Assembly: GCA_903961095.1 (NCBI GenBank)
Contig: CAJCDH010000128.1
Span: 1 to 38,332, forward strand
Length of the DNA stretch: 38,332 bases
Reading direction: 5' to 3'
DNA from: an uncultured Burkholderiales bacterium
GTDB taxonomy: Bacteria; Pseudomonadota; Gammaproteobacteria; Burkholderiales; Burkholderiaceae_C
In this document: in pieces, positions 1 through 8,185 of the stretch
How positions within the stretch are numbered: the stretch's first letter is position 1
How the letters are laid out: each line of letters opens with the position of its first letter
The notes under the pieces: generated by a model
Told to the model about the DNA's origin: nothing
What the model saw: the letters and a program-made list of their open reading frames with translations, nothing else
Databases searched by the model: none
Made by a program: the position numbers and the translations under genes

Positions 1-165
1 AATGCCTGCGGTTCGACGATCTAAAGCCACTTTGCCAGCCAAAGCCGCACCACCTAATACAAGGGGGGCACAGCCAGTTAATTGAGTTGCCCAACAAATG
101 CTCAACACGGAAATCAACAATGGCATCGAAAAGTGAAAAGGGACTCTTTTTTGATCTAATGACAT
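1..165 (-). CDS. BON-domain outer-membrane lipoprotein, DolP/YraP-like (partial, N-terminus only)
   Basis: Only the first 55 codons are present; the gene runs off the left edge. The ATG at 165 has an AGGA ribosome site about 10 nt upstream. The N-terminus is a lipoprotein signal with lipobox LTGC. It is followed by a Gly/Ala/Val-rich run (PLVLGGAALAGKVALDRRTAG) that matches the start of DolP/YraP-type BON-domain lipoproteins. In the family these are outer-membrane lipoproteins that support envelope integrity. The gene starts 21 nt after the TRAP permease stop on the same strand, so it is probably the last visible gene of that operon. No BON domain is in the window, so the call rests on the N-terminal pattern alone. 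Confidence 0.6.
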   Translation of the reverse strand, partial: MSLDQKRVPFHFSMPLLISVLSICWATQLTGCAPLVLGGAALAGKVALDRRTAGI

Positions 166-186
166 ATTTAAAATCCTGACTCAGAT

Positions 187-2040
187 TCAAGTTGAAGAAA
201 AAATAAATTGCGGTAAGCCCATGACCAGAAAGGGAAACCAAGAAATGATGACTGTGCCAATGAAGATGGCCAGCAACGCTGGCAATACAGATTGAATAAC
301 CTCCTTGAGCGGCTTCTTAAAGACAGCGCTTGCAAAGTAAATATTCATCCCTGCAGGAGGGCATAAAAACCCCATTTCCAAATTGGCTAGGAAAATAATA
401 CCGAAGTGAATTGGATCAATGCCATAACTCATGGCCAAGGGAAGTAACAGTGGCACCAACACAATAATGGCTGCGTATATTTCCATCAAGGCCCCAGCAA
501 AGAATAAAAATACATTGAGGGCTAACAAAAATAGATAAGGATTGGTCGTGATGCCTTGAACCCAGTCTGATGCCAAGTCTGGTATGCCAACATCAATCAA
601 ATAGTTGGTCAATCCCAAAGCCATGCCCATGATGAGCAAAATGCCACCAATCACCTGCGCTGATTGCTTGAGGCAGTGATGAAAAGTGGACAGTGACAAT
701 TCTTTGTGAAACCATGCTTGCGTGATGATGGCATAGGCCACAGTCATGGCGGCACCTTCGGTTGGCGTTGCAATACCCGAAATTAATGAACCAATGGCAA
801 CCAAAGGCGCAAGCAATTCCCATTTGGCATTCCACAAAACCAATTTCAATGGCTCGGATTCAGTTTGTGCATGCTGTATAGACACGGTACTGTTTAAAGC
901 AGACATTTTGGATGGACTTCTATTTAAAAATCCACCAAATACAAGCAAGCAAAAAATCATCAAGATGGCAGGTATCAAGCCGGCTACAAACATGGTGTTA
1001 ATTGGTACTCTGGCCATGATGGCGTACATGATGAGCGGGACCGACGGCGCTAACAAAACACCGAGTGAACTGGCACTGGTAATTAAGCCAATGCTCTTTG
1101 ACTCTGGGTAACCTACTTTGAGAAGCAATGGCAGAAGCAAACCGCCAAGCGCCAAAATCGTCACACCACTTCCGCCTGTCAATGCCGTGAAGCAGCTGCA
1201 TAGGCAAGCAACAGCCAAAATGCTGCCAATTTGTCCAGATCCGAATAGACTCGTAAACAGAATGCTTAGACGTTGCGCTGCCTTGGTGTTTGCAAAAATA
1301 AGACCAGCCAAGGTAAATAGCGGTAATGCTGGCAATGATGGATTGACCGTGATTTGATAGTGTGAAAGTGCAAGGGAGGCCATGGGAATGTTTTCAGATG
1401 AGAACAATATCCATGACAACCCGCCCAATACCAAAAAGATAGAGCCACCCAAAGCTAAAAACAAAAATAAGAGCAAACACAGAAACAGCATGGGTACTGT
1501 CATTGACTCAAGCCATTGCCCAGCATGCCAAGAAATGACAAAAGCAGCAACAATTCCTACCCATTGAGATAGCCAATGATCGTGCCATTTGAGGCCTAAC
1601 TTTAGGCCTAAGATGGAAAATCCGATGGGCATGGCACACAGAAAAACCCAAGTCGGAAGCCCGTAGGCAATGGTTTGACCAGACTCAAATTCTGTAACCA
1701 CAAGTTCGTAACATGCTTTCGCCAACAGGCCGCAAATGAAAGTTGAAAGCAAAAAGACAAAGGCCTGAGCCATCTTTTGAAAGATGGGGTTTGGGATTTC
1801 TCGCCACAATGCGCCAATACTTGTGAGGTGCCCGGTGCGCTCTGCATACACGGCCCCTGCCAGTGAAAATATCAAACCCAGGTGTTGAACAAGGACGGGT
1901 GCATTTTCGATGCCACTGCCTTGAATGGGTCGAATCAAAACTTCTAAAACTGGAATTAGTACCATGCCGCACAAGGCCAAGGCTGCAATGGCTGCGTCCC
2001 ATTGCATCCAGCCTTGCCATATTTTTCTGGGGAACTTCAT
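187..2040 (-). CDS. dctQM: TRAP transporter fused small/large permease (DctQM)
   Basis: This 617-residue integral membrane protein fuses the two TRAP permease subunits. Residues about 1-165 form the four-helix DctQ part. From about 180 onward it is the DctM part, with the long hydrophobic series and the conserved GGSGVTILALGG and ASSLGVLLAPSVP stretches typical of DctM. TRAP permeases are secondary transporters that use an ion gradient to import a ligand delivered by a periplasmic receptor. The start codon overlaps the stop of the receptor gene upstream (ATGA, 2037-2040), which implies translational coupling. The reading frame is open throughout, so the fusion is genuine and not a frameshift. 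Substrate cannot be read from the permease. Confidence 0.9.
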   Translation of the reverse strand: MKFPRKIWQGWMQWDAAIAALALCGMVLIPVLEVLIRPIQGSGIENAPVLVQHLGLIFSLAGAVYAERTGHLTSIGALWREIPNPIFQKMAQAFVFLLSTFICGLLAKACYELVVTEFESGQTIAYGLPTWVFLCAMPIGFSILGLKLGLKWHDHWLSQWVGIVAAFVISWHAGQWLESMTVPMLFLCLLLFLFLALGGSIFLVLGGLSWILFSSENIPMASLALSHYQITVNPSLPALPLFTLAGLIFANTKAAQRLSILFTSLFGSGQIGSILAVACLCSCFTALTGGSGVTILALGGLLLPLLLKVGYPESKSIGLITSASSLGVLLAPSVPLIMYAIMARVPINTMFVAGLIPAILMIFCLLVFGGFLNRSPSKMSALNSTVSIQHAQTESEPLKLVLWNAKWELLAPLVAIGSLISGIATPTEGAAMTVAYAIITQAWFHKELSLSTFHHCLKQSAQVIGGILLIMGMALGLTNYLIDVGIPDLASDWVQGITTNPYLFLLALNVFLFFAGALMEIYAAIIVLVPLLLPLAMSYGIDPIHFGIIFLANLEMGFLCPPAGMNIYFASAVFKKPLKEVIQSVLPALLAIFIGTVIISWFPFLVMGLPQFIFSST

Positions 2041-3059
2041 TGGTTCTTGGAAGCTCTGTAGGTTTTGAGGTGTGCAAATACTTCATCAAAAGTTTCTGCT
2101 GGAACCATTTTTCCTCGAATCCGTGGGTAAAGCGCTTCGCTCAGAGCACGCCATTCTTTCAGTTGCTCAGCATTTGGTTGATTGACTTGCAGGCCACGTT
2201 TTTTCATAGCATCTACGGCCTCGTCAACCTCTTTGCGAGCTTGAGCGCGAATCACAACGCCCGCTTTGTCGGAGGCCATTTTCAATGCCGCCTGACTTTC
2301 TGGCGACATACTATCCCAGGTTTTTTTTGTCACGATAAATGCGCCCACAATAGGCGCCCAATTTATTTCCAACATGTTGGGCGCTGTGTTGTAGATTTGA
2401 GTGGCCAGCGCAAAGTAGGGCGTTGACGGCACGACATTGATCATGCCAGTTTGGATAGAGGGCAAAATATCGGTAGGTTCTAATGGAACTGGCGTGTAGC
2501 CCAAACTTTTCATAATTTCTTGTTGCTCTGCCTCAGCGCCCCATGCAAAAAACTTCATTTTTTTGAAGTCATCTGGACTGAACGCCGCTTGCTTAGAAAA
2601 GAAACGCACCCATCCTGCATCACCCCATGCCAAAACCACGTAGCCTTTATCTAAAAACTTCTTTTCCATACTGGGGCGCATTTTTTCGCGGACGTAGTCC
2701 AATTCATCCCAAGAGCGAAATGCCAAAGGAAGGTTTTGAAGGGCAGCGATAGAAGGCTCAATTTCTCTCAAACCCACCACTGACAAAAGCGCTGCCTGCA
2801 ATTGGCCAATGCGCATCCTGCGAACCATCTCAGCTTCACCGCCTTGGCTGCCATCTGTAAACACATTAAATCTGGCCGTGCCAGACTGACTTTTTTTCCA
2901 CGCGTCACCTACCTCCATGAGTTGTCGGTGATAGAGAGAATTTTTGGGTACCAAAGAGCCAATCTTCAATTGTGGATCGGCTGCGACAGCGGCACCCGCA
3001 AAGGCAGAAGTCAGCGATAAAACTAAGCAAATTCGCAACAAAAAATATCGTGTCATCAT
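2037..3059 (-). CDS. dctP: TRAP transporter periplasmic solute receptor, DctP family (TatP-like)
   Basis: A 340-residue periplasmic binding protein. A Sec signal peptide ends near AVAA at about residue 27, and the mature protein starts DPQLKIGSL, the usual first strand of DctP proteins. The segment FKKMKFFAWGAEAEQ lies where most DctP proteins have a K-x-R-V motif whose arginine binds a substrate carboxylate; here I see Phe in that place. The later PSIQTGMINVVPSTP matches the family's 'LQTG-VDG-ENP' region in altered form. The gene lies directly between tatT and dctQM, the same T-P-QM order as the Treponema pallidum TatPT TRAP system. ATG codons at 3059 and 3056 are both possible starts, and neither has a clear ribosome site. 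Confidence 0.85.
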   Translation of the reverse strand: MMTRYFLLRICLVLSLTSAFAGAAVAADPQLKIGSLVPKNSLYHRQLMEVGDAWKKSQSGTARFNVFTDGSQGGEAEMVRRMRIGQLQAALLSVVGLREIEPSIAALQNLPLAFRSWDELDYVREKMRPSMEKKFLDKGYVVLAWGDAGWVRFFSKQAAFSPDDFKKMKFFAWGAEAEQQEIMKSLGYTPVPLEPTDILPSIQTGMINVVPSTPYFALATQIYNTAPNMLEINWAPIVGAFIVTKKTWDSMSPESQAALKMASDKAGVVIRAQARKEVDEAVDAMKKRGLQVNQPNAEQLKEWRALSEALYPRIRGKMVPAETFDEVFAHLKTYRASKNQ

Positions 3060-3076
3060 GAGCGGCTTTGAAGAAG

Positions 3077-3973
3077 TTAAAAAAGGTTGTCAGTACTATC
3101 GAGTAACCAGCGAGCTCTTCGAATCATGACGGTATTGATCAGGTCTGACTTGTTGTTTCCTGAATCAATCGCTTGTTTCAGCAGTTGTTCAAAAGCCGTA
3201 CGGTTTTGGGTTGCGACAGCCCAGTTTTCTGCCTTTGAAATAAGGGGTGAAATCTGACTGCCACGCCATTCAATGGCCAAGTCAAAATACTTTTCAGCAT
3301 TGACGTTTTGACCTCCTGGTTTTGCCAATTCAAGCGTTCCCATCATGCTAGCCAAAGACCCTTGGTCGTATTCAGGCTCGGCTTGCCATGCCAGCTCTGC
3401 CAAGCGCAGGACTTGGGGTAAATCGGCCACCACATCAGGCGAATCCTTGGACAAGGAAATGCCACCCGCCCAAGCCGTCATGGTCCAATATACCAAGCCT
3501 GTATCTTCAGTTTTGATTTTAAAAGCTAAACTTTTGGAGGGGTTATTGAGGTGTGCGCCCAATTGTGGGTAAAGCAAATTCAATGTTTTGAGGCCATTTG
3601 ATTTGGCCCGCATTAGGATCTTGGCAGCACGCGTTCTTAATTGAATGGCTTTTTGAAGATTGTCCGATTCAATTCTGTCGGCCTCGTCCATTAGAAAAAC
3701 AAAGGTGTATTGGGTATATCCACGAGCAACTGATTCGGCGAGCTTGGCATGGTCTGGAATTTCTTGTAACAAAGATTCCGACAATTTCAAGTGGTATGCA
3801 CTGGCGTGCATCAATAATTCGAGGTCTTCGTCTGATGCGTTTGTTTCTTTGGACAGAATATCGCCTGCATTGCGAAGCAGTAAATTTTGGACAGAACAAG
3901 CGGATAGCAAACTGAATAAAAAGATGCCAGTGATCAGGCGTTTCGCAAAATACAAGATTTGTTTGATCAACAT
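3077..3973 (-). CDS. tatT: TatT-type TRAP-associated TPR lipoprotein
   Basis: I place the start at the ATG at 3973 (298 aa). It has an AAGGTG ribosome site 5-6 nt upstream, encodes a proper lipoprotein signal (lipobox LSAC, Cys26), and leaves the upstream exbB stop intact. The longer open frame would run back into exbB. The mature part is helical, with repeated Ala/Leu motifs and segments such as SVARGYTQYTFVFLMDEAD and YWTMTAWAGGISLSKDSPD that fit the TatT (T component) family. Known TatT proteins are periplasmic lipoproteins with TPR folds that form a trimer around the TRAP receptor, and they are proposed to handle hydrophobic ligands. The position just before dctP supports that role. Confidence 0.8.
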   Translation of the reverse strand: MLIKQILYFAKRLITGIFLFSLLSACSVQNLLLRNAGDILSKETNASDEDLELLMHASAYHLKLSESLLQEIPDHAKLAESVARGYTQYTFVFLMDEADRIESDNLQKAIQLRTRAAKILMRAKSNGLKTLNLLYPQLGAHLNNPSKSLAFKIKTEDTGLVYWTMTAWAGGISLSKDSPDVVADLPQVLRLAELAWQAEPEYDQGSLASMMGTLELAKPGGQNVNAEKYFDLAIEWRGSQISPLISKAENWAVATQNRTAFEQLLKQAIDSGNNKSDLINTVMIRRARWLLDSTDNLF

Positions 3974-3989
3974 GGCACCTTTGGACACA

Positions 3990-4562
3990 TCATGTGTTTT
4001 GATTTGACATTTCAAGCAATGCCAATTTAGTTTCATCACCCAGCCGCTCTACTTTGGCTAAGAAAGCGTTGTAGACAATGAGGCAAATTAACGCTGTACC
4101 AATGCCAATGGCGGTGGCCAACAATGCTGTGCCAATGCCAGCACTCACACCCTGTGGATCTGAGATGCCAGATTTTGCCAAAGCAGTGAATGTGTCAAAA
4201 ATACCCAAAATCGTACCGAGCAAACCCAGCAAGGGGGCGGCAGTCACAATGGTATCTAAGACCCAAAGATGTTGGTTCAATTGATGTTGGACACGTATGA
4301 ATGCCTGTTCAGCAACATCGTCGGCCACTTTTTGGGAGGCCTTTGGGTGCAGTCCATTTGCAAATGCATGCGCCACAACCTCGCCCACATCGCCTGATTT
4401 GAATTCAGGCAATGGGGACTTGGTTTTCAGCGCTTGAAGCAGGCTTTTAATTTGCCGGTTTGCGTGCGTGTAAAAGATCGTTCGTTCAATGGCTAGAAAA
4501 ACAGCCAGACCTAAAGCCACATATAGCAAATACAAAGACGCATCGTGCAAAAAAACCATCAT
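3990..4562 (-). CDS. exbB: MotA/TolQ/ExbB proton-channel family protein
   Basis: A 190-residue inner-membrane protein with the three-helix layout of ExbB/TolQ: one N-terminal helix (about 8-26), a cytoplasmic stretch, and two C-terminal helices. The last part carries TAAPLLGLLGTILGIFDTF and GIGTALLATAIGIGTALICL, the hallmark channel-helix motifs of the family. ExbB with ExbD uses the proton-motive force to energise TonB. An AAGGT site precedes the ATG at 4562. It sits 9 nt after the TonB-dependent receptor and 16 nt before tatT, separated from its partner exbD by tonB and the receptor. That split order is unusual for exbB-exbD-tonB, but all are in one run. Confidence 0.88.
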   Translation of the reverse strand: MMVFLHDASLYLLYVALGLAVFLAIERTIFYTHANRQIKSLLQALKTKSPLPEFKSGDVGEVVAHAFANGLHPKASQKVADDVAEQAFIRVQHQLNQHLWVLDTIVTAAPLLGLLGTILGIFDTFTALAKSGISDPQGVSAGIGTALLATAIGIGTALICLIVYNAFLAKVERLGDETKLALLEMSNQNT

Positions 4563-4571
4563 GCTATTACC

Positions 4572-6947
4572 TTAGAAGTCAGAGCGCAGTGTCACGCTTG
4601 CAAAGCGAGGTGCGCCGATGTTGTAGCTGGGGTTAGAGCCAGACAAAGTGCCCAAGGGCAAGGCGCGTGCAGTGAAGCTTGAACCACTGGGTGAGTTAAT
4701 GCGCTTGTATTCGGCATTGGTCACGTTGTCCACATTCAAGCGAACTTCAGGTGACTTGAAAAAGCCTGACTCAGGCAATTTGTAACCCACTGACAAGTTC
4801 CACAATGTGTAAGGATCCATCGACTGATCGTTGACCAGCGTAGAGAATGCTTTGCCAGTGTGCTTGGCTGTGATCAGACCAGACCATGGACCTTCTTTGT
4901 AACTCAAAGCCAACGCAGCCATGATTTTGGGTGTGTCAGGCATTTGTTTGCCCGCTGTCGCTTCGGTCAAAGTGGTGCTCACTTTCAAGTCTTTTTCCAT
5001 GCGACTTTCTGTGTAAGTCAGTGAGGCGTATACAGAGAAGTTATTGTTCAACTTCTGACCCAATTCAACTTCTGCTCCCTTGAGGGTGACATCGCCCACG
5101 TTGTAATCCAAAGAAGTCAAGCTGACGGGATCCCAGGATGCAGCAATGCGGTCTTTGAAGTTCACGAGGAACAATGAGCCAGAAAATGTAGTGTCTTTGT
5201 TTTGTAAACGGTAGCCAAGATCAAAGTTGGTTGAGGTTTCGATACCAACCACTGGGTTTCTGAGGGTTGCATTGGTCAAGGTGCCGTTGACTACCGAGCC
5301 GCCAGTCCATAAATTGGAAAGCACGAAGTTGGAAGGTGCGCGGAAGTTTTCTGCCACATTGAAGAACACCGATTTCTCTACATCCAAGTTGTACTTGGCG
5401 CCAAAGCTGGGTAATACTTTGCTGTAGGTGCGCTTGATTTGGTAATCTAAATCGGCACGTCCTACGCCAAAGGTGCCGGCATTGGCATAGTTGGTGAAGT
5501 CGCGATCGATCGCAGAATTGCGAAGACCAAGTTGAATAGACAATTTGTCTTGCATCAAAGAGATACTGTCTTGTAGGTAAAGTGATGTACCTGTACTAAT
5601 TGTTTTCCAGTCTCGCGCTTGATAAGGATTGCCATCACTGCGCAGCAAATAGGCGGATTCTCTGTCTAGCCACAAATTGGAGGGGTTGCCAGCATTGTCA
5701 AAAGTAACTCGTGGGCCAGTTTGACGGTGAACTGCGCGCTCGGTCCAGTAACCCACATTGATGTTGTGATTGTCAACACGGTAATTGGCTTTGAAAGTAA
5801 CGCCGGGACGGTTGGTTTCGGTCAAGCTGCTGCCGTAGGTGAGCACTCTGTCCAGTGTGTCGCCATCGCCATTGATATCTCGCACGCGTGTGGCCATGGT
5901 GCCTGTGCCGCCTTCAGACAGCAATTGCAGCTGGCTACCACCAGTGCCGTAGCCATACCAAAAGTAGGGCTCTGCACTCAATGTCAAATCTTTATTGATT
6001 TTAAATTCTGCCTTGCTGGTAAACAAATAATTGCGGAATGGATTGATGTTAAATTGGTAAAAGCCATCAGCTGGCGAGACCTCTGTTTGTGCAGTACCAG
6101 CGACTGGCGTCAAGTGTTGTGGCACCACACTGCTAAAGTCAAAATTACGGCCATTCAGAGCAATTTGTGAGTTGCTCAATGAGCGAATGTTGTTGTTGAT
6201 CGCGTTGTTGTACAACAAACTGGCGCTCAAAAATACATCGGCATTGGGTCTAACTTCTGCAGCCAAATCAATGTGTTCGCGGTCAGCGCCACCGGGTCCT
6301 TTGAATTTATTGGCAGAGGTTTTAGAGTAAGACACAAATGCTTTTGCGTTACTGGGACCAAACTTGCCTGTATCGACACGCACAAAAGCACGCTGGTATT
6401 TCAATTGTCCGGCAGACATTGCTGCGCGCATAGAAAACTTGTCTTTCGGAGCGCATGTCACCATACCCAGATTGCCGCCTGATGCGCCTACATGGGGTGC
6501 GTCTGTATCGGCTGATCCTTGTGTCACAAATACTTCGCAAAGGTTTTCAGAGTCTGTGTATTCCTGGGGGTAGACGGCAAAGTTACCTGAGTCATTCACG
6601 GGAGCACCATTGATGGTCAAGCCCATTTGATCGCCAGCAAAGCCACGCACTCGAATGCCGCCACCAAACAAACCCGTAGCATCTGAGCTAAAAGTGTTGA
6701 CGCCAGGAAGTAAGTCAATGACTTGGAATGAATTGGCAGACGGATTCAATTTGTCCAAATAGGCACGATTGACAGCACTGCGTGCCTTGGCAGATTCTTC
6801 TTGAGCAATTAAGCCAGAATCAGTTGCACCTGCAAGGCCCTCGACATTAATTTTGCCCACATCTGTAGACTGTTGGGCCATGATGATGGGGGATGCAAAT
6901 GCCAAGCTGATGAGCAAGGCAAGTGGGGTGGGCTTGAACTTTTGCAT
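4572..6947 (-). CDS. TonB-dependent outer-membrane receptor
   Basis: The open frame extends to 7043, but the real start is the ATG at 6947 (791 aa): it has AGGAG 7 nt upstream and begins the signal peptide MQKFKPTPLALLISLAFASP, cleaved near MAQQ. The mature N-terminus contains VGKINVEGL, a plausible TonB box. A plug domain follows (VIDLLPGVN, GGGIRVRGF, LTINGAPVNDSGN, GASGGNLGMV), then a 22-strand barrel ending in the C-terminal Phe (LRSDF). Such receptors import scarce or large ligands using TonB energy. Nothing in the sequence identifies the ligand. It lies between tonB and exbB in the same operon as a TatT-TRAP transporter, suggesting the TRAP system receives its ligand from this barrel. 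Confidence 0.9.
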   Translation of the reverse strand: MQKFKPTPLALLISLAFASPIIMAQQSTDVGKINVEGLAGATDSGLIAQEESAKARSAVNRAYLDKLNPSANSFQVIDLLPGVNTFSSDATGLFGGGIRVRGFAGDQMGLTINGAPVNDSGNFAVYPQEYTDSENLCEVFVTQGSADTDAPHVGASGGNLGMVTCAPKDKFSMRAAMSAGQLKYQRAFVRVDTGKFGPSNAKAFVSYSKTSANKFKGPGGADREHIDLAAEVRPNADVFLSASLLYNNAINNNIRSLSNSQIALNGRNFDFSSVVPQHLTPVAGTAQTEVSPADGFYQFNINPFRNYLFTSKAEFKINKDLTLSAEPYFWYGYGTGGSQLQLLSEGGTGTMATRVRDINGDGDTLDRVLTYGSSLTETNRPGVTFKANYRVDNHNINVGYWTERAVHRQTGPRVTFDNAGNPSNLWLDRESAYLLRSDGNPYQARDWKTISTGTSLYLQDSISLMQDKLSIQLGLRNSAIDRDFTNYANAGTFGVGRADLDYQIKRTYSKVLPSFGAKYNLDVEKSVFFNVAENFRAPSNFVLSNLWTGGSVVNGTLTNATLRNPVVGIETSTNFDLGYRLQNKDTTFSGSLFLVNFKDRIAASWDPVSLTSLDYNVGDVTLKGAEVELGQKLNNNFSVYASLTYTESRMEKDLKVSTTLTEATAGKQMPDTPKIMAALALSYKEGPWSGLITAKHTGKAFSTLVNDQSMDPYTLWNLSVGYKLPESGFFKSPEVRLNVDNVTNAEYKRINSPSGSSFTARALPLGTLSGSNPSYNIGAPRFASVTLRSDF

Positions 6948-6967
6948 AAATAACTCCTGATTGAAAA

Positions 6968-7693
6968 TTAATTGAGAGGGAAAAAATCTAGGGTGACTGT
7001 GAATTTGTGCTGACTTTGAGCAGGCCAACTTCCCTCTGGCCAAGCCAAATAGGAGGTTCTTCTAACCGTTGCCAATGCGGCGTTATCCAGAATGATCGAG
7101 TTGCTCGACTCGTCAATGCCTGCTTCTTGCAGCAAACCGTTTCGATTCAAGACGAACCAAAGCTTCACTTTGCCGGATGGTCTTTGCAAACTGGCCTCTC
7201 TGCCAGTCGGATAACGTTTGTTGCTGTTCAATGTGGCCCTGATGCTGGCGATGTAGTTGTTCTCAAGACTGAGTGATGCGGGCGCTTGTGGGGGCGACGG
7301 TTTTGGTGCTTCCTGAGCCTGCACCACGCTAGCTGCGGGTTGAGCGGGGGGCGGGGGTAAAGCTTGTGGCGGGGCGGGGGGTAGTGGTGCTGGTGCTGGT
7401 TTCACGGCATCTACAGGGCTAATTTCCTTGATTGGCTCTGAAGGTGCTGGCGCCACTGATGGCGTTGCGGTTTTGGGTTGTGCAACAGCTTTAGGCTCAG
7501 GTGGAACGGGTTGCTTTTGCTTGATGAGTGGCTCGATAAGCGTTGTTGTGAGTTCTATGGCTTCTCTGGCTATTAACTCAGCGGGCCTTTGAAGTGACTC
7601 TGCCATTGAAAAAACCACAAACACCAACAACAAGGAACCCAAACCTGAAAGCTTGTGTCGTTCGTTGTTCAGTCGATCGATCAGGGAAATCAT
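6968..7693 (-). CDS. tonB: TonB energy-transducing protein
   Basis: A 241-residue protein with the three-part TonB layout. A single N-terminal membrane helix spans about residues 15-33. A long Pro/Ala/Lys/Glu-rich spacer spans the periplasm (about 62-140, with runs such as PAPAPLPPAPPQALPPPP). A C-terminal TonB domain (about 150-241) contains YPTGREASLQRPSGKVKLWF and AALATVRRTSYLAWP. It transmits proton-motive energy from ExbB-ExbD to outer-membrane receptors. The start overlaps the exbD stop (ATGA, 7690-7693). It is probably a receptor-dedicated TonB, since it is encoded next to one receptor. Confidence 0.9.
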   Translation of the reverse strand: MISLIDRLNNERHKLSGLGSLLLVFVVFSMAESLQRPAELIAREAIELTTTLIEPLIKQKQPVPPEPKAVAQPKTATPSVAPAPSEPIKEISPVDAVKPAPAPLPPAPPQALPPPPAQPAASVVQAQEAPKPSPPQAPASLSLENNYIASIRATLNSNKRYPTGREASLQRPSGKVKLWFVLNRNGLLQEAGIDESSNSIILDNAALATVRRTSYLAWPEGSWPAQSQHKFTVTLDFFPLN

Positions 7694-8103
7694 TTTCGTT
7701 CTCGAGCTGCCAATGAAACTTTGGCTAGGCCAGATTTTTTCAACTCGTCCATCACATCGACCAAGGTTTGAACCTCAGCGCCTTTGTCGCTGTTGACAAT
7801 GATGGCAATTTGATCGGCTTGTCCGGCTTTTAAACGGACCGCACTCGCTAAGTTACTTAATTCAATGTCTTTGCCGTCAACTTGAATGACATTTTCCTTG
7901 CCCAAGGTAATGACAACCTGAATGTCTTTGGTCTTCAGTTGTTGAACCTGTGAGGAGTTGGGTTGCTCCGTCTTGATTCCCAAAGCTGGAATCACATTGA
8001 CACTGATTAACACGAAAAAAACCAACAAAAACATCATCACATCAATCATTGGAATGATTTCAATGCGTGCCTTTTTTCTTTGAGTTTGCTGCCATTGGCG
8101 CAT
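7690..8103 (-). CDS. exbD: Biopolymer transport protein ExbD/TolR family
   Basis: A 137-residue protein with a basic N-terminal tail, one membrane helix (about 17-38) and a periplasmic domain. The helix starts IEIIPMIDVMMFLLVFF; Asp21 matches the proton-carrying aspartate of ExbD/TolR. The periplasmic part (QVVITLGKENVIQVDGKDI and QIAIIVNSDKGAEVQTLVDVMDEL) is typical of the family. It is the first gene after an 82-nt gap downstream of the 5'-nucleotidase, so a promoter for the transport genes may lie in that gap, where a weak PhoB-box-like array is visible. Confidence 0.9.
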   Translation of the reverse strand: MRQWQQTQRKKARIEIIPMIDVMMFLLVFFVLISVNVIPALGIKTEQPNSSQVQQLKTKDIQVVITLGKENVIQVDGKDIELSNLASAVRLKAGQADQIAIIVNSDKGAEVQTLVDVMDELKKSGLAKVSLAARERK

Positions 8104-8137
8104 GTGACTTAGCCGTTAAAGAATAAAGGCTGAGCAT

Positions 8138-8166
8138 AGGAAACAAGTGTGACAGCAGTGTTACTT
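8138..8166 (-). promoter_or_regulatory. Weak PhoB-box-like direct-repeat array upstream of exbD
   Basis: Read on the minus strand there are three 7-mers at 11-nt spacing: AAGTAAC, CTGTCAC and GTTTCCT. The middle one matches the Escherichia coli PhoB half-site CTGTCA(C/T) exactly; the outer two match only 4 of 7. It lies in the 82-nt gap before exbD. It could be a PhoB site or chance; I rate it clearly weaker than the phoD, GT4 and ppk sites. Confidence 0.25.
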
Positions 8167-8185
8167 ATGCAGACGATGTGTCATT

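Noticed and set aside
187-2040. A frameshift or gene fusion artefact in the TRAP permease
   Set aside because: Fused DctQM proteins are a known form, and the frame is open across both domains with no gap.
1685-2426. Sizeable open frames opposite or out of frame with the dctQM and dctP genes (1685-2089 minus, 1863-2426 plus)
   Set aside because: They lie wholly within genes with clear protein families, lack ribosome sites and recognisable motifs, and have low-quality amino-acid composition.
3974-4039. Longer start for tatT at 4039
   Set aside because: It would overlap exbB and bury the lipoprotein signal; the ATG at 3973 has a good ribosome site.
6948-7043. N-terminal extension of the TonB-dependent receptor frame to 7043
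   Set aside because: It precedes a complete signal peptide, overlaps tonB, and the strong AGGAG ribosome site belongs to the ATG at 6947.
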